DNA from: RGIG5579 sp045580105
Lineage (GTDB): Bacteria; Bacillota; Clostridia; Oscillospirales; SIG627
NCBI GenBank assembly: GCA_045580105.1
Contig: JAZNNH010000088.1
Location: forward strand, 1-6,884
Direction of reading: 5' to 3'
Length of the DNA stretch: 6,884 nucleotides
The position numbers and the translations under genes were made by a program. The notes below the pieces were generated by a model. It ran no database searches, had not been told where the DNA came from, and saw nothing but the letters and a program-made list of their open reading frames with translations. This document shows positions 1 to 5,677 of the stretch, piece after piece (the stretch's first letter is position 1; each line of letters opens with the position of its first letter).

Positions 1-578
1 GAGTATGCTTTGGATTTGATGATGTTGAGCTTGTTCTCGGCAAAATCAAATTCAGTCTGCACGTAGGTGAAACCGTTGATTCTGGAGATGATGTGAGCGG
101 CATCCTTGCCCAGACCGTTCAGGATGATCTGGAGGGGCTCTCTGCGAACCTTGTTCGCGGTTTGTGCAATTCCGATTGCGCCTTCTGCAGCGGCGAAGGA
201 TTCGTGTCCTGCTAAGAAGCAGAAGCATTTGGTTTCTTCGGAAAGGAGCATCTTACCGAGGTTACCGTGTCCGAGACCGACTTTGCGGGTTTCGGCAACG
301 GAGCCGGGGATACAGAATGCCTGCAGACCGATACCGATTGCTTCGGCAGCTTCGGCAGCGCTCTTGACGCCTTTTTTCACGGCAACGGCAGCACCGAGGG
401 TGTATGCCCAAGAAGCATTTTCAAATGCGATGGGCTGAACGCCCTTGACCAGTGCGTCAACGTCGACACCCAGATCCAAGCAGATCTTCTGCGCTTCTTC
501 GAGAGAAGCAATGTCATATTCTTTGAGGCACTCGTTGATTTTATTAATTCGTCTTTCGTAACCTTCAAACTTAACCAT
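1..578 (-). CDS. GGGtGRT-family protein, 3' end cut by window edge
   Basis: The first 192 codons are visible; the C-terminal part lies beyond the left edge. The start is ATG at 578-576, preceded by an AAGGAGG ribosome site seven bases upstream, and 12 bases after the stop of the scaffold gene. The protein begins MVKFEGYERRINKINECLKE. Other recognisable blocks are GVQPIAFENASWAYTLG (residues 46-62), GLGHGNLGKM (101-110) and CFCFLAGHESFAAAEG (118-133). Cysteines fall at 17, 33, 89, 118 and 120. These match my memory of the clostridial GGGtGRT family (about 330 residues), named for a glycine-rich motif that would lie outside this window. The biochemical role is not established. Its habitual place beside an IscU-like scaffold, seen again here, suggests a role in iron-sulfur metabolism, but that is inference. 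No signal peptide or membrane helix is visible. Confidence 0.85.
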   Translation of the reverse strand, partial: MVKFEGYERRINKINECLKEYDIASLEEAQKICLDLGVDVDALVKGVQPIAFENASWAYTLGAAVAVKKGVKSAAEAAEAIGIGLQAFCIPGSVAETRKVGLGHGNLGKMLLSEETKCFCFLAGHESFAAAEGAIGIAQTANKVRREPLQIILNGLGKDAAHIISRINGFTYVQTEFDFAENKLNIIKSKAY

Positions 579-590
579 CGTGATGCCTCC

Positions 591-1286
591 TTATTCTTCG
601 CGGGGGTCAATGTATTTGACGGCGGAATCGTATCTGCCGTAGCTCTTTACATTGGACTCGTATGCTTCTTTGGGATCCTTACCGTGGCGGATCTGTTCCA
701 TCATCTTTCCGAGATGAACGAACTTGTAGCCAATGATTTCATTGTCTTCGTCCAGACCCAGAGAGAGAATGTAGCCCTCTGCCATTTCCAGGTAACGAAC
801 GCCCTTTTCGTTGGTGGCAAAAATGGTACCAACTTGGCTGCGAAGACCTTTTCCGAGGTCATCGAGAGAGGAACCGATGGGAAGACCGTCTTCGGAGAAA
901 GCGGTCTGCGTGCGGCCGTATACCAGCTGCAGGAAGATTTCTCTCATAGCAACGTTGATGGCGTCGCAAACAAGGTCGGTGTTCAAGGCCTCCAGAATGG
1001 TTTTTCCTTGAAGAATTTCAGCTGCCATCGCAGCGGAGTGGGTCATACCGGAGCAGCCGCTGGTTTCCACCAGGGCTTCTTCGATGATACCTTTCTTTAC
1101 GTTGAGGGTCAGCTTGCACATACCCTGCTGGGGCGCACACCAACCGATGCCGTGGGACAGACCCGAAATATCGGTCACGTCATAAGCTTTGACCCATCTT
1201 CCTTCTTCGGGAATGGGAGCGGGGCCGTGCTTGGGGCCTTTTGAGACAACGCACATGTTTTCTACGTCTTCGGTGAACATGCTCAT
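591..1286 (-). CDS. IscU/NifU-like iron-sulfur cluster assembly scaffold protein
   Basis: This 231-residue cytoplasmic protein resembles the IscU/NifU N-terminal scaffold fold, which builds Fe-S clusters on conserved cysteines before handing them to target proteins. The block SGCSGMTHSAAMAAEILQGK (residues 76-95), followed by TILEAL, corresponds to the GCGSA...GKT.DEAL region of IscU. C78 is the middle ligand candidate. C50 (with C57 close by) and C107 (DLVCDAINVAM) sit where the other two ligands are expected. It is much longer than IscU (about 130 residues), with an extra N-terminal stretch and a C-terminal tail of about 80 residues (HLGKMMEQIRHGKDPKEAYE region), so it belongs to the longer clostridial subfamily. 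The start was chosen at ATG 1286, nine bases from GGA of the ribosome site; a TTG six bases upstream is too close to it. It lies between pduL (20-base gap) and the GGGtGRT gene (12-base gap). Confidence 0.87.
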   Translation of the reverse strand: MSMFTEDVENMCVVSKGPKHGPAPIPEEGRWVKAYDVTDISGLSHGIGWCAPQQGMCKLTLNVKKGIIEEALVETSGCSGMTHSAAMAAEILQGKTILEALNTDLVCDAINVAMREIFLQLVYGRTQTAFSEDGLPIGSSLDDLGKGLRSQVGTIFATNEKGVRYLEMAEGYILSLGLDEDNEIIGYKFVHLGKMMEQIRHGKDPKEAYESNVKSYGRYDSAVKYIDPREE

Positions 1287-1295
1287 TTTCAAAAT

Positions 1296-1301
1296 TCCTT
1301 T
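1296..1301 (-). promoter_or_regulatory. Ribosome binding site that decides the scaffold gene start
   Basis: On the minus strand the sequence reads AAAGGA, nine bases before ATG at 1286 but only three before the in-frame TTG at 1292. The spacing favours the ATG. A third in-frame ATG at 1280 would be 15 bases away and is less likely. Confidence 0.65.
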
Positions 1302-1306
1302 CTTAT

Positions 1307-1879
1307 TCAGTCAACCAGAACGCCCATGGTGCCGGGGGCTGCGCAAGCGGCATTGGATTCGTCCGTGTCGATGTGCATCGCAGCGGCGAATTTTTCGCTG
1401 ACACGGCAAACGACTTCGTCAAATACCAAAGCTCTTTCGCCTTCCACGCGAATTTTGATGATTTGCTTGTCGGAAACACCGAAAGCGGCAGCATCGGCAG
1501 GAGTGATGTGAATGTGACGCTTTGCGACGATCACGCCTTCTGCCAATTCCACTTTGTTTTCACCCACGGAAAGGGTGCAAGCGCCGGAACCGGCAATATC
1601 ACCAGATTCGCGGATGGGTGCCTGAATGCCCAGACTTCTGGCATCGGTAGCGGATACCTCCACCTGAGATGCGGGACGGGCAGGTCCGAGGATGATTACG
1701 TTTTTGATGGTGCCTTTGGGGCCGGTGACGTCTACTCTTTCTTCACAAGCGTACTGACCGGGCTGAGAAAGGTCCTTTTTGTGGGTCAGCTGATAGCCCT
1801 TTCCAAAGAGCGCCTCGATGTGCTCTTGGGTCAAGTGAACGTGACGAGCAGAAGTTTCAACCAAAATTTTCTTTTCCAT
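1307..1879 (-). CDS. pduL: Phosphate propanoyltransferase (PduL-type phosphotransacylase)
   Basis: PduL-family enzymes interconvert acyl-CoA plus phosphate with acyl-phosphate plus CoA, feeding ATP formation through an acyl kinase. The 190-residue protein shows the duplicated beta-barrel family's metal-binding histidine motifs: SARHVHLT (residues 10-17; H13 and H15), AKRHIHIT (119-126; H122 and H124) and HIDTDESNAA (169-178; H169). The start is ATG 1879, with GGAG nine bases upstream; an in-frame ATG at 1906 would add nine residues but has no ribosome site. The protein begins directly with the catalytic domain (MEKKILVETS), with no N-terminal encapsulation peptide of the type used for bacterial microcompartments, and no shell genes are visible nearby. 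A housekeeping acetate or propionate role is therefore more likely than a compartment role. It is the first gene of the operon with the scaffold and GGGtGRT genes. Confidence 0.94.
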   Translation of the reverse strand: MEKKILVETSARHVHLTQEHIEALFGKGYQLTHKKDLSQPGQYACEERVDVTGPKGTIKNVIILGPARPASQVEVSATDARSLGIQAPIRESGDIAGSGACTLSVGENKVELAEGVIVAKRHIHITPADAAAFGVSDKQIIKIRVEGERALVFDEVVCRVSEKFAAAMHIDTDESNAACAAPGTMGVLVD

Positions 1880-1925
1880 TATTAGAATCTCCAATCTTTT
1901 AAACATTTATTGGCTTAACCGCCTT

Positions 1926-1955
1926 ATTATACAACATTTTCATGCCGCTTGTAAA
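1926..1955 (-). promoter_or_regulatory. SigA-type promoter for the pduL operon
   Basis: On the minus strand, a -35 box TTTACA (1950-1955) is followed by an 18-base spacer and a perfect -10 box TATAAT (1926-1931). Transcription would start near 1919, giving a leader of about 40 bases before pduL. It lies in the 110-base gap after the polytopic membrane protein gene, so the pduL operon probably has its own promoter and is not only read through. Confidence 0.75.
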
Positions 1956-1989
1956 GGGGAAAGCGGGGAAAAAAGCAAAAAAAGACGGC

Positions 1990-2961
1990 TCAGTTTTTTA
2001 GGATTGTTTTGATTTTTATCAAAGCATAAAGAGTGATTGCCAAATCGATCATCAGAGAAGAGGCGCCGATCAGATCGACGGTGACCTTATCCCCCAGAAC
2101 CGCAATCAGTTGAGGCAGGCGGCACGTGATGCCGAAATAGACAACGGCAAGAGAAGAAAAAGCGTAAGCGTTCGGTCGGTTTAAGGGCTTGTCCCCGATC
2201 AGAAGCTGTGCTTGGTAGAGGAAAAAGACCATGGTGGAAATGATAAAGAGAAATTGACCGATATAAAGGGATTTGTTCACGAAACGCACCAGATCCCGAT
2301 ATTCCACGACCATGCGAACCGTACACCACAAAGAGGGAATGAGGGCGAAGAACGAACGGGACGTGATTTTCTTAGGGGAATTGACCATCGCGGTAAACAG
2401 AAAATAAGCACCCGAAAGAGCGGATAGGACGGCGAAAATGAGCTGATACGGGTCAGAAAGCGCATTGGTGGCGATGAAAGAAAGGGAAAAAGCCAAAAAT
2501 CCGAATCCGGGAAGCAGGGTGCAAAAAGCGGAAAGGGTTCCTTGCCACAGCACCGTTTTTGCACAAAAATCGGGAAGCTCGTCGGACGCGGCGGGTGCCG
2601 GCTTGGTTTGGTTTTCTTCCTTGCACGTGTCGGCGATCGGTTCTTCCTCAGTTAAACCGGCGATTTGGTCTTCTTCCTCAAAATGAGCAATCAGATCTTC
2701 TTCCTCCGCCTTTTCCGTTTCGGCAAGGGGCGCGTCTGACAACAAAGCACCGCCTTTTTTCTGTGATAGGAGAAGGCACAGGAAAAACACCAAAAAGCCC
2801 GCGACGTTATAAACGGAGCAAGCGATTGCGTTTCCGGAGAAGAACCCGGTTGCGACTTCAATTTCGTTCCAATAGGTATAACACCTTAACCCAAAGGCGA
2901 TCAGAGATAGAAAGGAAAGAACGAAGATGACACAGCGAAAGAGTTTGCGGTCAAATTTCAT
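1990..2961 (-). CDS. Polytopic membrane protein of unknown function with acidic loop
   Basis: I do not recognise this 323-residue protein. It has about eight hydrophobic segments, near residues 8-26, 47-66, 137-164, 172-193, 202-219, 232-254, 264-284 and 297-318. Between the second and third lies a soluble loop of about 65 residues (72-136) that is strongly acidic and carries a three-copy degenerate repeat: EEEDLIAHF (86-94), EEEDQIAGLT (95-104) and EEEPIADT (105-112). No catalytic motif is apparent. The start is ATG 2961, with AAGGAG six bases upstream, 27 bases after the stop of the small membrane protein gene. It is the last gene of the glycosyltransferase operon, so an envelope-related role is plausible but inferred from position only. 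A transporter, flippase-like or scaffold role cannot be told apart here. Confidence 0.85.
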   Translation of the reverse strand: MKFDRKLFRCVIFVLSFLSLIAFGLRCYTYWNEIEVATGFFSGNAIACSVYNVAGFLVFFLCLLLSQKKGGALLSDAPLAETEKAEEEDLIAHFEEEDQIAGLTEEEPIADTCKEENQTKPAPAASDELPDFCAKTVLWQGTLSAFCTLLPGFGFLAFSLSFIATNALSDPYQLIFAVLSALSGAYFLFTAMVNSPKKITSRSFFALIPSLWCTVRMVVEYRDLVRFVNKSLYIGQFLFIISTMVFFLYQAQLLIGDKPLNRPNAYAFSSLAVVYFGITCRLPQLIAVLGDKVTVDLIGASSLMIDLAITLYALIKIKTILKN

Positions 2962-2975
2962 AAGATACTCCTTAA

Positions 2976-2990
2976 AAGCCGAAACGGCTT
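2976..2990 (-). promoter_or_regulatory. Small intergenic hairpin between two operon genes
   Basis: On the minus strand AAGCCG-TTT-CGGCTT forms a perfect six-base-pair stem with a three-base loop. Its first arm overlaps the TAA stop of the 70-residue gene, and the AAGGAG ribosome site of the next gene begins four bases after the stem. It has only a short T run and is unlikely to stop transcription efficiently. It could tune translation of the downstream gene or protect processed mRNA. Confidence 0.4.
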
Positions 2991-3201
2991 AATTTTTGCT
3001 TTCTTTTTCCAGAATGATTACAACGGATAAAATCGCGGTCAATACGGCATCGGCTGCCAAGAGGGATTTGGTGATGGAATTGCTGAGAAACGCCATGGAA
3101 GGATTGCAAAGGTCAATGACGAAAAACACCAACAGCATGACGCTTACAATCAAGGTGACGTGCGGCAACGCGCGCCGCAGAAAAGAAAACAATCGCTTCA
3201 T
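2989..3201 (-). CDS. Small two-helix membrane protein of unknown function
   Basis: A 70-residue protein starting MKRLFSFLRRALPHVTLIVS. It has a basic N-terminus (K2, R3, R9, R10), a hydrophobic helix near residues 13-29, a short loop (DLCNPSMAFLSNS), a second helix near 43-64, and a charged tail EKESKN. By the positive-inside rule the N-terminus is probably cytoplasmic. Its ATG overlaps the stop of the phosphodiester glycosidase gene in an ATGA arrangement (3198-3201), so translation is probably coupled, and GGAG lies just upstream. A longer frame up to 3306 exists but would run through the upstream gene without a ribosome site. I do not recognise a family. Position suggests an accessory subunit or partner for the neighbouring membrane or surface proteins, which is inference. 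Confidence 0.8.
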   Translation of the reverse strand: MKRLFSFLRRALPHVTLIVSVMLLVFFVIDLCNPSMAFLSNSITKSLLAADAVLTAILSVVIILEKESKN

Positions 3202-4133
3202 TCTTCTTCTCCTTTGTAGCTCCAAGTGTCGGTGGCAAGATAGACAATATCGCTGATATCTCTGCCGCCCGCTTTGCTGGGCGAGGAGGCGATTTCTCCC
3301 TGCCACGTCATAACCGCAGAGTGCCCGCCGTCAAGGTTGTAGGCGCGCTTGCACCCCAAGGATTCAAATAAGGTTGCCATCTCAACAAGGGTCATTCCCT
3401 TCGAATGGCTTTGTCTGCCGTCCACGGCAAGCAAGACGTAGTGTCCCGGTTCGTAATAGCCGATGGCAATGCGCGGATTCGGGCCGGAGATGCCCGTATC
3501 AAATTCACGGATCGCCGCGCCGCTGTCATCCAGCAGGGCGGGACCGAAATCCCACGCCTGCCACGCACCGCCGGCGATGGCTTTTTCTACGTCAAAGGAA
3601 GAAAAGGAATAGGTTTCCATCGTGCCGTTGTAATAAAGGACGCAAACCTGATGGGCTTTGGTTTTGCGGTGAACCTGTCCGTTGCGAATGACGATTCCCC
3701 GTTGTCGGATTCCGAAATAATCTCCCGAAACGCCCAGAAGCGCGTTGTTTTGGCGAGAAAGATGCAAGGTGGAATCGGCGACGCCTGTGGAGAAGGTATC
3801 TCCCGCCATCGCGGTTCTCAGAGACGTGATGTGCCGCAGGTACAGATCCGCAACGTAATAGGTGTTGCCGTTTTCGTGGTGGGTAGTGAGCGTCACGTTG
3901 ACCTCGGAGTCCATATAAAAATGATCTCCTTGCACCACCGAGCCGTCCGTGGTGAATTTGTCCGGAAATTTTTCTGCCCAATCCTCGATTTCGGTTTGCA
4001 TTGTGGAGCCGTAAAAATTGCCGCCTTTTCGTGGGAGAACGTGATGGAACAGGGCGAACAGGCAAAGGGCGATTCCCAAAATGATCAAATCGACGGAAAA
4101 CAGAAGAATCAGTCGTTTTCCTTTGGAATTCAT
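3198..4133 (-). CDS. Membrane-anchored phosphodiester glycosidase (NAGPA domain)
   Basis: This 311-residue protein has an N-terminal uncleaved-looking membrane anchor (residues 8-30) after a basic start (MNSKGKR), then an extracellular domain of the phosphodiester glycosidase (NAGPA, formerly DUF2233) family. Family members cleave sugar-phosphodiester bonds; the mammalian member removes GlcNAc from mannose-6-phosphate, and bacterial members are thought to act on envelope glycans. Signature blocks are LLGVSGDYFGI (132-142), NPRIAIGYY (219-227), LLAVDGRQSHSKGMTL (234-249) and AYNLDGGHSAVMTW (264-277). The conserved aspartates of VDGRQ and NLDGG are present, so it looks catalytically intact. The start is ATG 4133 with AGGAG five bases upstream, eight bases after the glycosyltransferase stop. 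The pairing suggests that one enzyme adds a lipid- or phosphate-linked sugar and the other trims it, an inference. The substrate is unknown. Confidence 0.92.
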   Translation of the reverse strand: MNSKGKRLILLFSVDLIILGIALCLFALFHHVLPRKGGNFYGSTMQTEIEDWAEKFPDKFTTDGSVVQGDHFYMDSEVNVTLTTHHENGNTYYVADLYLRHITSLRTAMAGDTFSTGVADSTLHLSRQNNALLGVSGDYFGIRQRGIVIRNGQVHRKTKAHQVCVLYYNGTMETYSFSSFDVEKAIAGGAWQAWDFGPALLDDSGAAIREFDTGISGPNPRIAIGYYEPGHYVLLAVDGRQSHSKGMTLVEMATLFESLGCKRAYNLDGGHSAVMTWQGEIASSPSKAGGRDISDIVYLATDTWSYKGEEE

Positions 4134-4141
4134 AGGATCTC

Positions 4142-5218
4142 CTATTTTTTAGGAAAAATAAAATATTTCTGTATTAAGAAATTAACCGGGAAGAAGAGGG
4201 TCTGCGCCAAAATCAAAGACAGGAGCGCAGGCAGGGAAAGCGTAATGAAAAACAGGGCGTTGAGCCATTCGTGACAGAAGAAGGTGAAAACGGCCAAAAG
4301 CGCGTACAAAGTGAGGGTTTTTGCTGGATTTTTCATACTGGAAAATACCCACTTGCGATTGACCAGATAGTTGACGAAAGAAGAGAGAATGCGCGCGATC
4401 AAAAGGGATAAAAACTCTAATTTTCTGACGTCCTCGATGAGTGGGGCAAATAGGAAGTGTATTAGAATGGAATAAGTCAAAAGATCCACCACCAGAGCAA
4501 GACTGGAGGAAAGCAGAAAGGAAACGAACAGAAACAGACGTCCCAGTGCGTTTTTCAAAAGCAGTCCGTACACGCGCATTGCATCGCGAAGGGGATGAAA
4601 ATGGCTGGAACGGTTTTGTTCGAGATATACGGTTTCGATTTCCACTTCCCGAATGGGGATCTTTTTCTTTGCCGCCAGACACAAAACGTCCATTTCATAT
4701 TCGTAGCGATTTGCCGAAACAGACAAAAGGAGGGGCAAAAGGGAAGAGGAGAAGGCGCGAAGACCTGTTTGCGTGTCGTATACGCGCGTTCCCATCAGCA
4801 GGTGAAAGGTCAAGCGGGAGGCGGCGTTTCCGAAACGGCTGCGAAGCGGAACGTTACCGGTGAATTTGCGAGAACCCAAAACAAGACTGTCGGGGTTTGC
4901 CTTCGCTTCTTCCAAACAGCGTATGATGTCGTGGGGAAGATGCTGTCCGTCTGCATCTGCTGTGCAGATGATCTCGTCTTGCACTCCGCGCTCCGAAAGA
5001 AAAGCAAAGGCAGTTTTTAAGGCGGCACCCTTTCCGCGGTTGACCGCGTGCGAAAGCACGGTGCAACCGAGCGCTTGTGCTTGCTCGAACACAGGGCGGC
5101 AGGCATCGCTCGAGCCGTCGTTGACGACCAGAATTTGTGCCCGGGTTTGGGATTGAAGCTGTGTCAAAAGGCGGACGAGGGCTTCGTCCGGCTCATAGGC
5201 AGGGATGATGATGGTCAT
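4142..5218 (-). CDS. Family 2 glycosyltransferase fused to a GtrA-like membrane domain
   Basis: This 358-residue protein has two parts. Residues 1-220 form a GT2 catalytic domain of the dolichol-phosphate-mannose/glucose synthase type: MTIIIPAYEP start, VVNDGSSD (31-38), TADADGQH with the metal-binding DxD (86-93), QTGLRAF (150-156) and RYEYEMDVL (171-179). Such enzymes move a sugar from a nucleotide donor to a polyprenyl phosphate on the cytoplasmic face. Residues 227-356 form a four-helix GtrA domain, with ARILSSFVNYLVNRKWVF (275-292) and FPVNFLIQKYFIF (343-355); GtrA proteins are linked to flipping or handling of the lipid-linked sugar. The fusion suggests synthesis and translocation in one polypeptide. 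The start is ATG 5218, with AAAGGAG six bases upstream. The frame stays open upstream to 5800, but that stretch crosses the promoter and the opposite-strand genes. First gene of its operon. Confidence 0.95.
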   Translation of the reverse strand: MTIIIPAYEPDEALVRLLTQLQSQTRAQILVVNDGSSDACRPVFEQAQALGCTVLSHAVNRGKGAALKTAFAFLSERGVQDEIICTADADGQHLPHDIIRCLEEAKANPDSLVLGSRKFTGNVPLRSRFGNAASRLTFHLLMGTRVYDTQTGLRAFSSSLLPLLLSVSANRYEYEMDVLCLAAKKKIPIREVEIETVYLEQNRSSHFHPLRDAMRVYGLLLKNALGRLFLFVSFLLSSSLALVVDLLTYSILIHFLFAPLIEDVRKLEFLSLLIARILSSFVNYLVNRKWVFSSMKNPAKTLTLYALLAVFTFFCHEWLNALFFITLSLPALLSLILAQTLFFPVNFLIQKYFIFPKK

Positions 5219-5273
5219 GCCGCTCTCCTTTCTTGCATTCGTGCCGAATTGGGACGGGGTCAAGATCCATACC

Positions 5274-5302
5274 ATTTTAACAAAAAACAGCTTCCTTTGC
5301 AA
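5274..5302 (-). promoter_or_regulatory. SigA-type promoter for the glycosyltransferase operon
   Basis: On the minus strand TTGCAA (5297-5302), a 17-base spacer and TAAAAT (5274-5279) make a good SigA-type promoter. Transcription would begin near 5267, leaving a leader of about 50 bases before ATG 5218. It is about 97 bases from the divergent plus-strand promoter, so the two operons share one control region. Confidence 0.65.
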
Positions 5303-5353
5303 GGGGTTTGAAAAGATTGCAAGTGCGATTTTACACCAATGGAAAGAAAATCC

Positions 5354-5380
5354 GTTCGTAACTTTTTCATAAAAACGAAC
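5354..5380. repeat. Inverted repeat GTTCGT...ACGAAC in the divergent promoter region
   Basis: GTTCGT (5354-5359) and ACGAAC (5375-5380) are perfect inverted copies separated by 15 bases, upstream of the plus-strand promoter. An inner TTTTT/AAAAA pairing could extend it as a hairpin. The TTCGT/ACGAA core is the same as in the palindrome at 5408-5419, so this may be a second regulator site. The arms are short and chance is possible. Confidence 0.35.
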
Positions 5381-5398
5381 AAAAATGCGTAAAATGAA

Positions 5399-5427
5399 TT
5401 GACAATTACGAAATTTCGTGATATAAT
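5399..5427 (+). promoter_or_regulatory. Consensus SigA promoter for the acidic protein and regulator pair
   Basis: A perfect -35 box TTGACA (5399-5404), a 17-base spacer and a perfect -10 box TATAAT (5422-5427) give a full-consensus promoter. Transcription should begin near 5434, leaving a leader of about 31 bases before ATG 5465. Such a strong promoter with a palindrome in its spacer is typical of a gene held off by a repressor. Confidence 0.88.
5408..5419. promoter_or_regulatory. Palindromic candidate operator inside the promoter spacer
   Basis: ACGAAATTTCGT is a perfect 12-base palindrome lying wholly between the -35 and -10 boxes; after one mismatched pair the symmetry continues for two more base pairs on each side. 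A protein bound here would block RNA polymerase. The binding protein is unknown; the helix-turn-helix protein encoded downstream is one candidate, but a regulator encoded elsewhere is equally possible. Confidence 0.5.
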
Positions 5428-5464
5428 GCACGCGAGCAATGAGAAATGTACGAAAAGAGGAATT

Positions 5465-5677
5465 ATGACTTTGGAATACCAACAAGAAAGAGAAGAAGCT
5501 TTGGCGGGCGCCAAAGAAAAGGTCGCGGAGGCGGTGGAGCTTTTGGAGGAGCTCTTGCCGGAAACGGCGGAGGAGTTGAGCTGGATTGCGGAAAACATTC
5601 ATCAGGAATGGTTGACTGCGCGGGCATCGTTTGCCATGTGTGCCGACGGGGAACAGGAAGAAAGGGGAATATTTTGA
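5465..5677 (+). CDS. Small acidic protein of unknown function
   Basis: A 70-residue, strongly acidic protein starting MTLEYQQEREEALAGAKEKV. It looks almost entirely helical: residues 1-35 have the spacing of a coiled coil or helical hairpin rich in Glu, Leu and Ala, followed by a second helix containing SWIAENIHQEWLTARASFAM. There is no membrane segment and no metal site beyond a single cysteine (C60). The start is ATG 5465, with AGAGGA three to four bases upstream, the first good start after the consensus promoter. Its TGA overlaps the TTG start of the next gene, so the two are translationally coupled. I do not recognise a family. The acidic/basic pairing suggests that it could bind the very basic downstream protein, for example as an antagonist, but this is inference. 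Confidence 0.72.
   Translation: MTLEYQQEREEALAGAKEKVAEAVELLEELLPETAEELSWIAENIHQEWLTARASFAMCADGEQEERGIF
5661..5667 (+). promoter_or_regulatory. Ribosome binding site supporting a TTG start
   Basis: AAAGGGG lies six bases before TTG at 5674, inside the last codons of the acidic protein gene. No in-frame ATG occurs until codon 27 of the downstream gene, so this site is the main reason for choosing TTG. Confidence 0.6.

Noticed and set aside
267..1244. Long plus-strand open frame of 325 codons
   Set aside because: It runs antisense to the GGGtGRT and scaffold genes, has no ribosome site, and its translation resembles no family, while the minus-strand frames carry clear family motifs.
1307..1879. 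Bacterial microcompartment locus
   Set aside because: PduL can be a compartment enzyme, but there are no shell proteins, no aldehyde dehydrogenase and no encapsulation peptide here.
1880..1906. Longer PduL start at ATG 1906
   Set aside because: There is no ribosome site at suitable spacing, whereas ATG 1879 has GGAG nine bases upstream and matches the usual start of the catalytic domain.
1950..1989. Terminator after the polytopic membrane protein gene
   Set aside because: Runs of T follow the stop on the minus strand, but I could find no stable GC-rich stem before them, only weak A/T pairing.
3405..4274. Plus-strand open frame of 289 codons
   Set aside because: It is antisense to the phosphodiester glycosidase and crosses into the glycosyltransferase gene; the conserved NAGPA motifs are on the minus strand.
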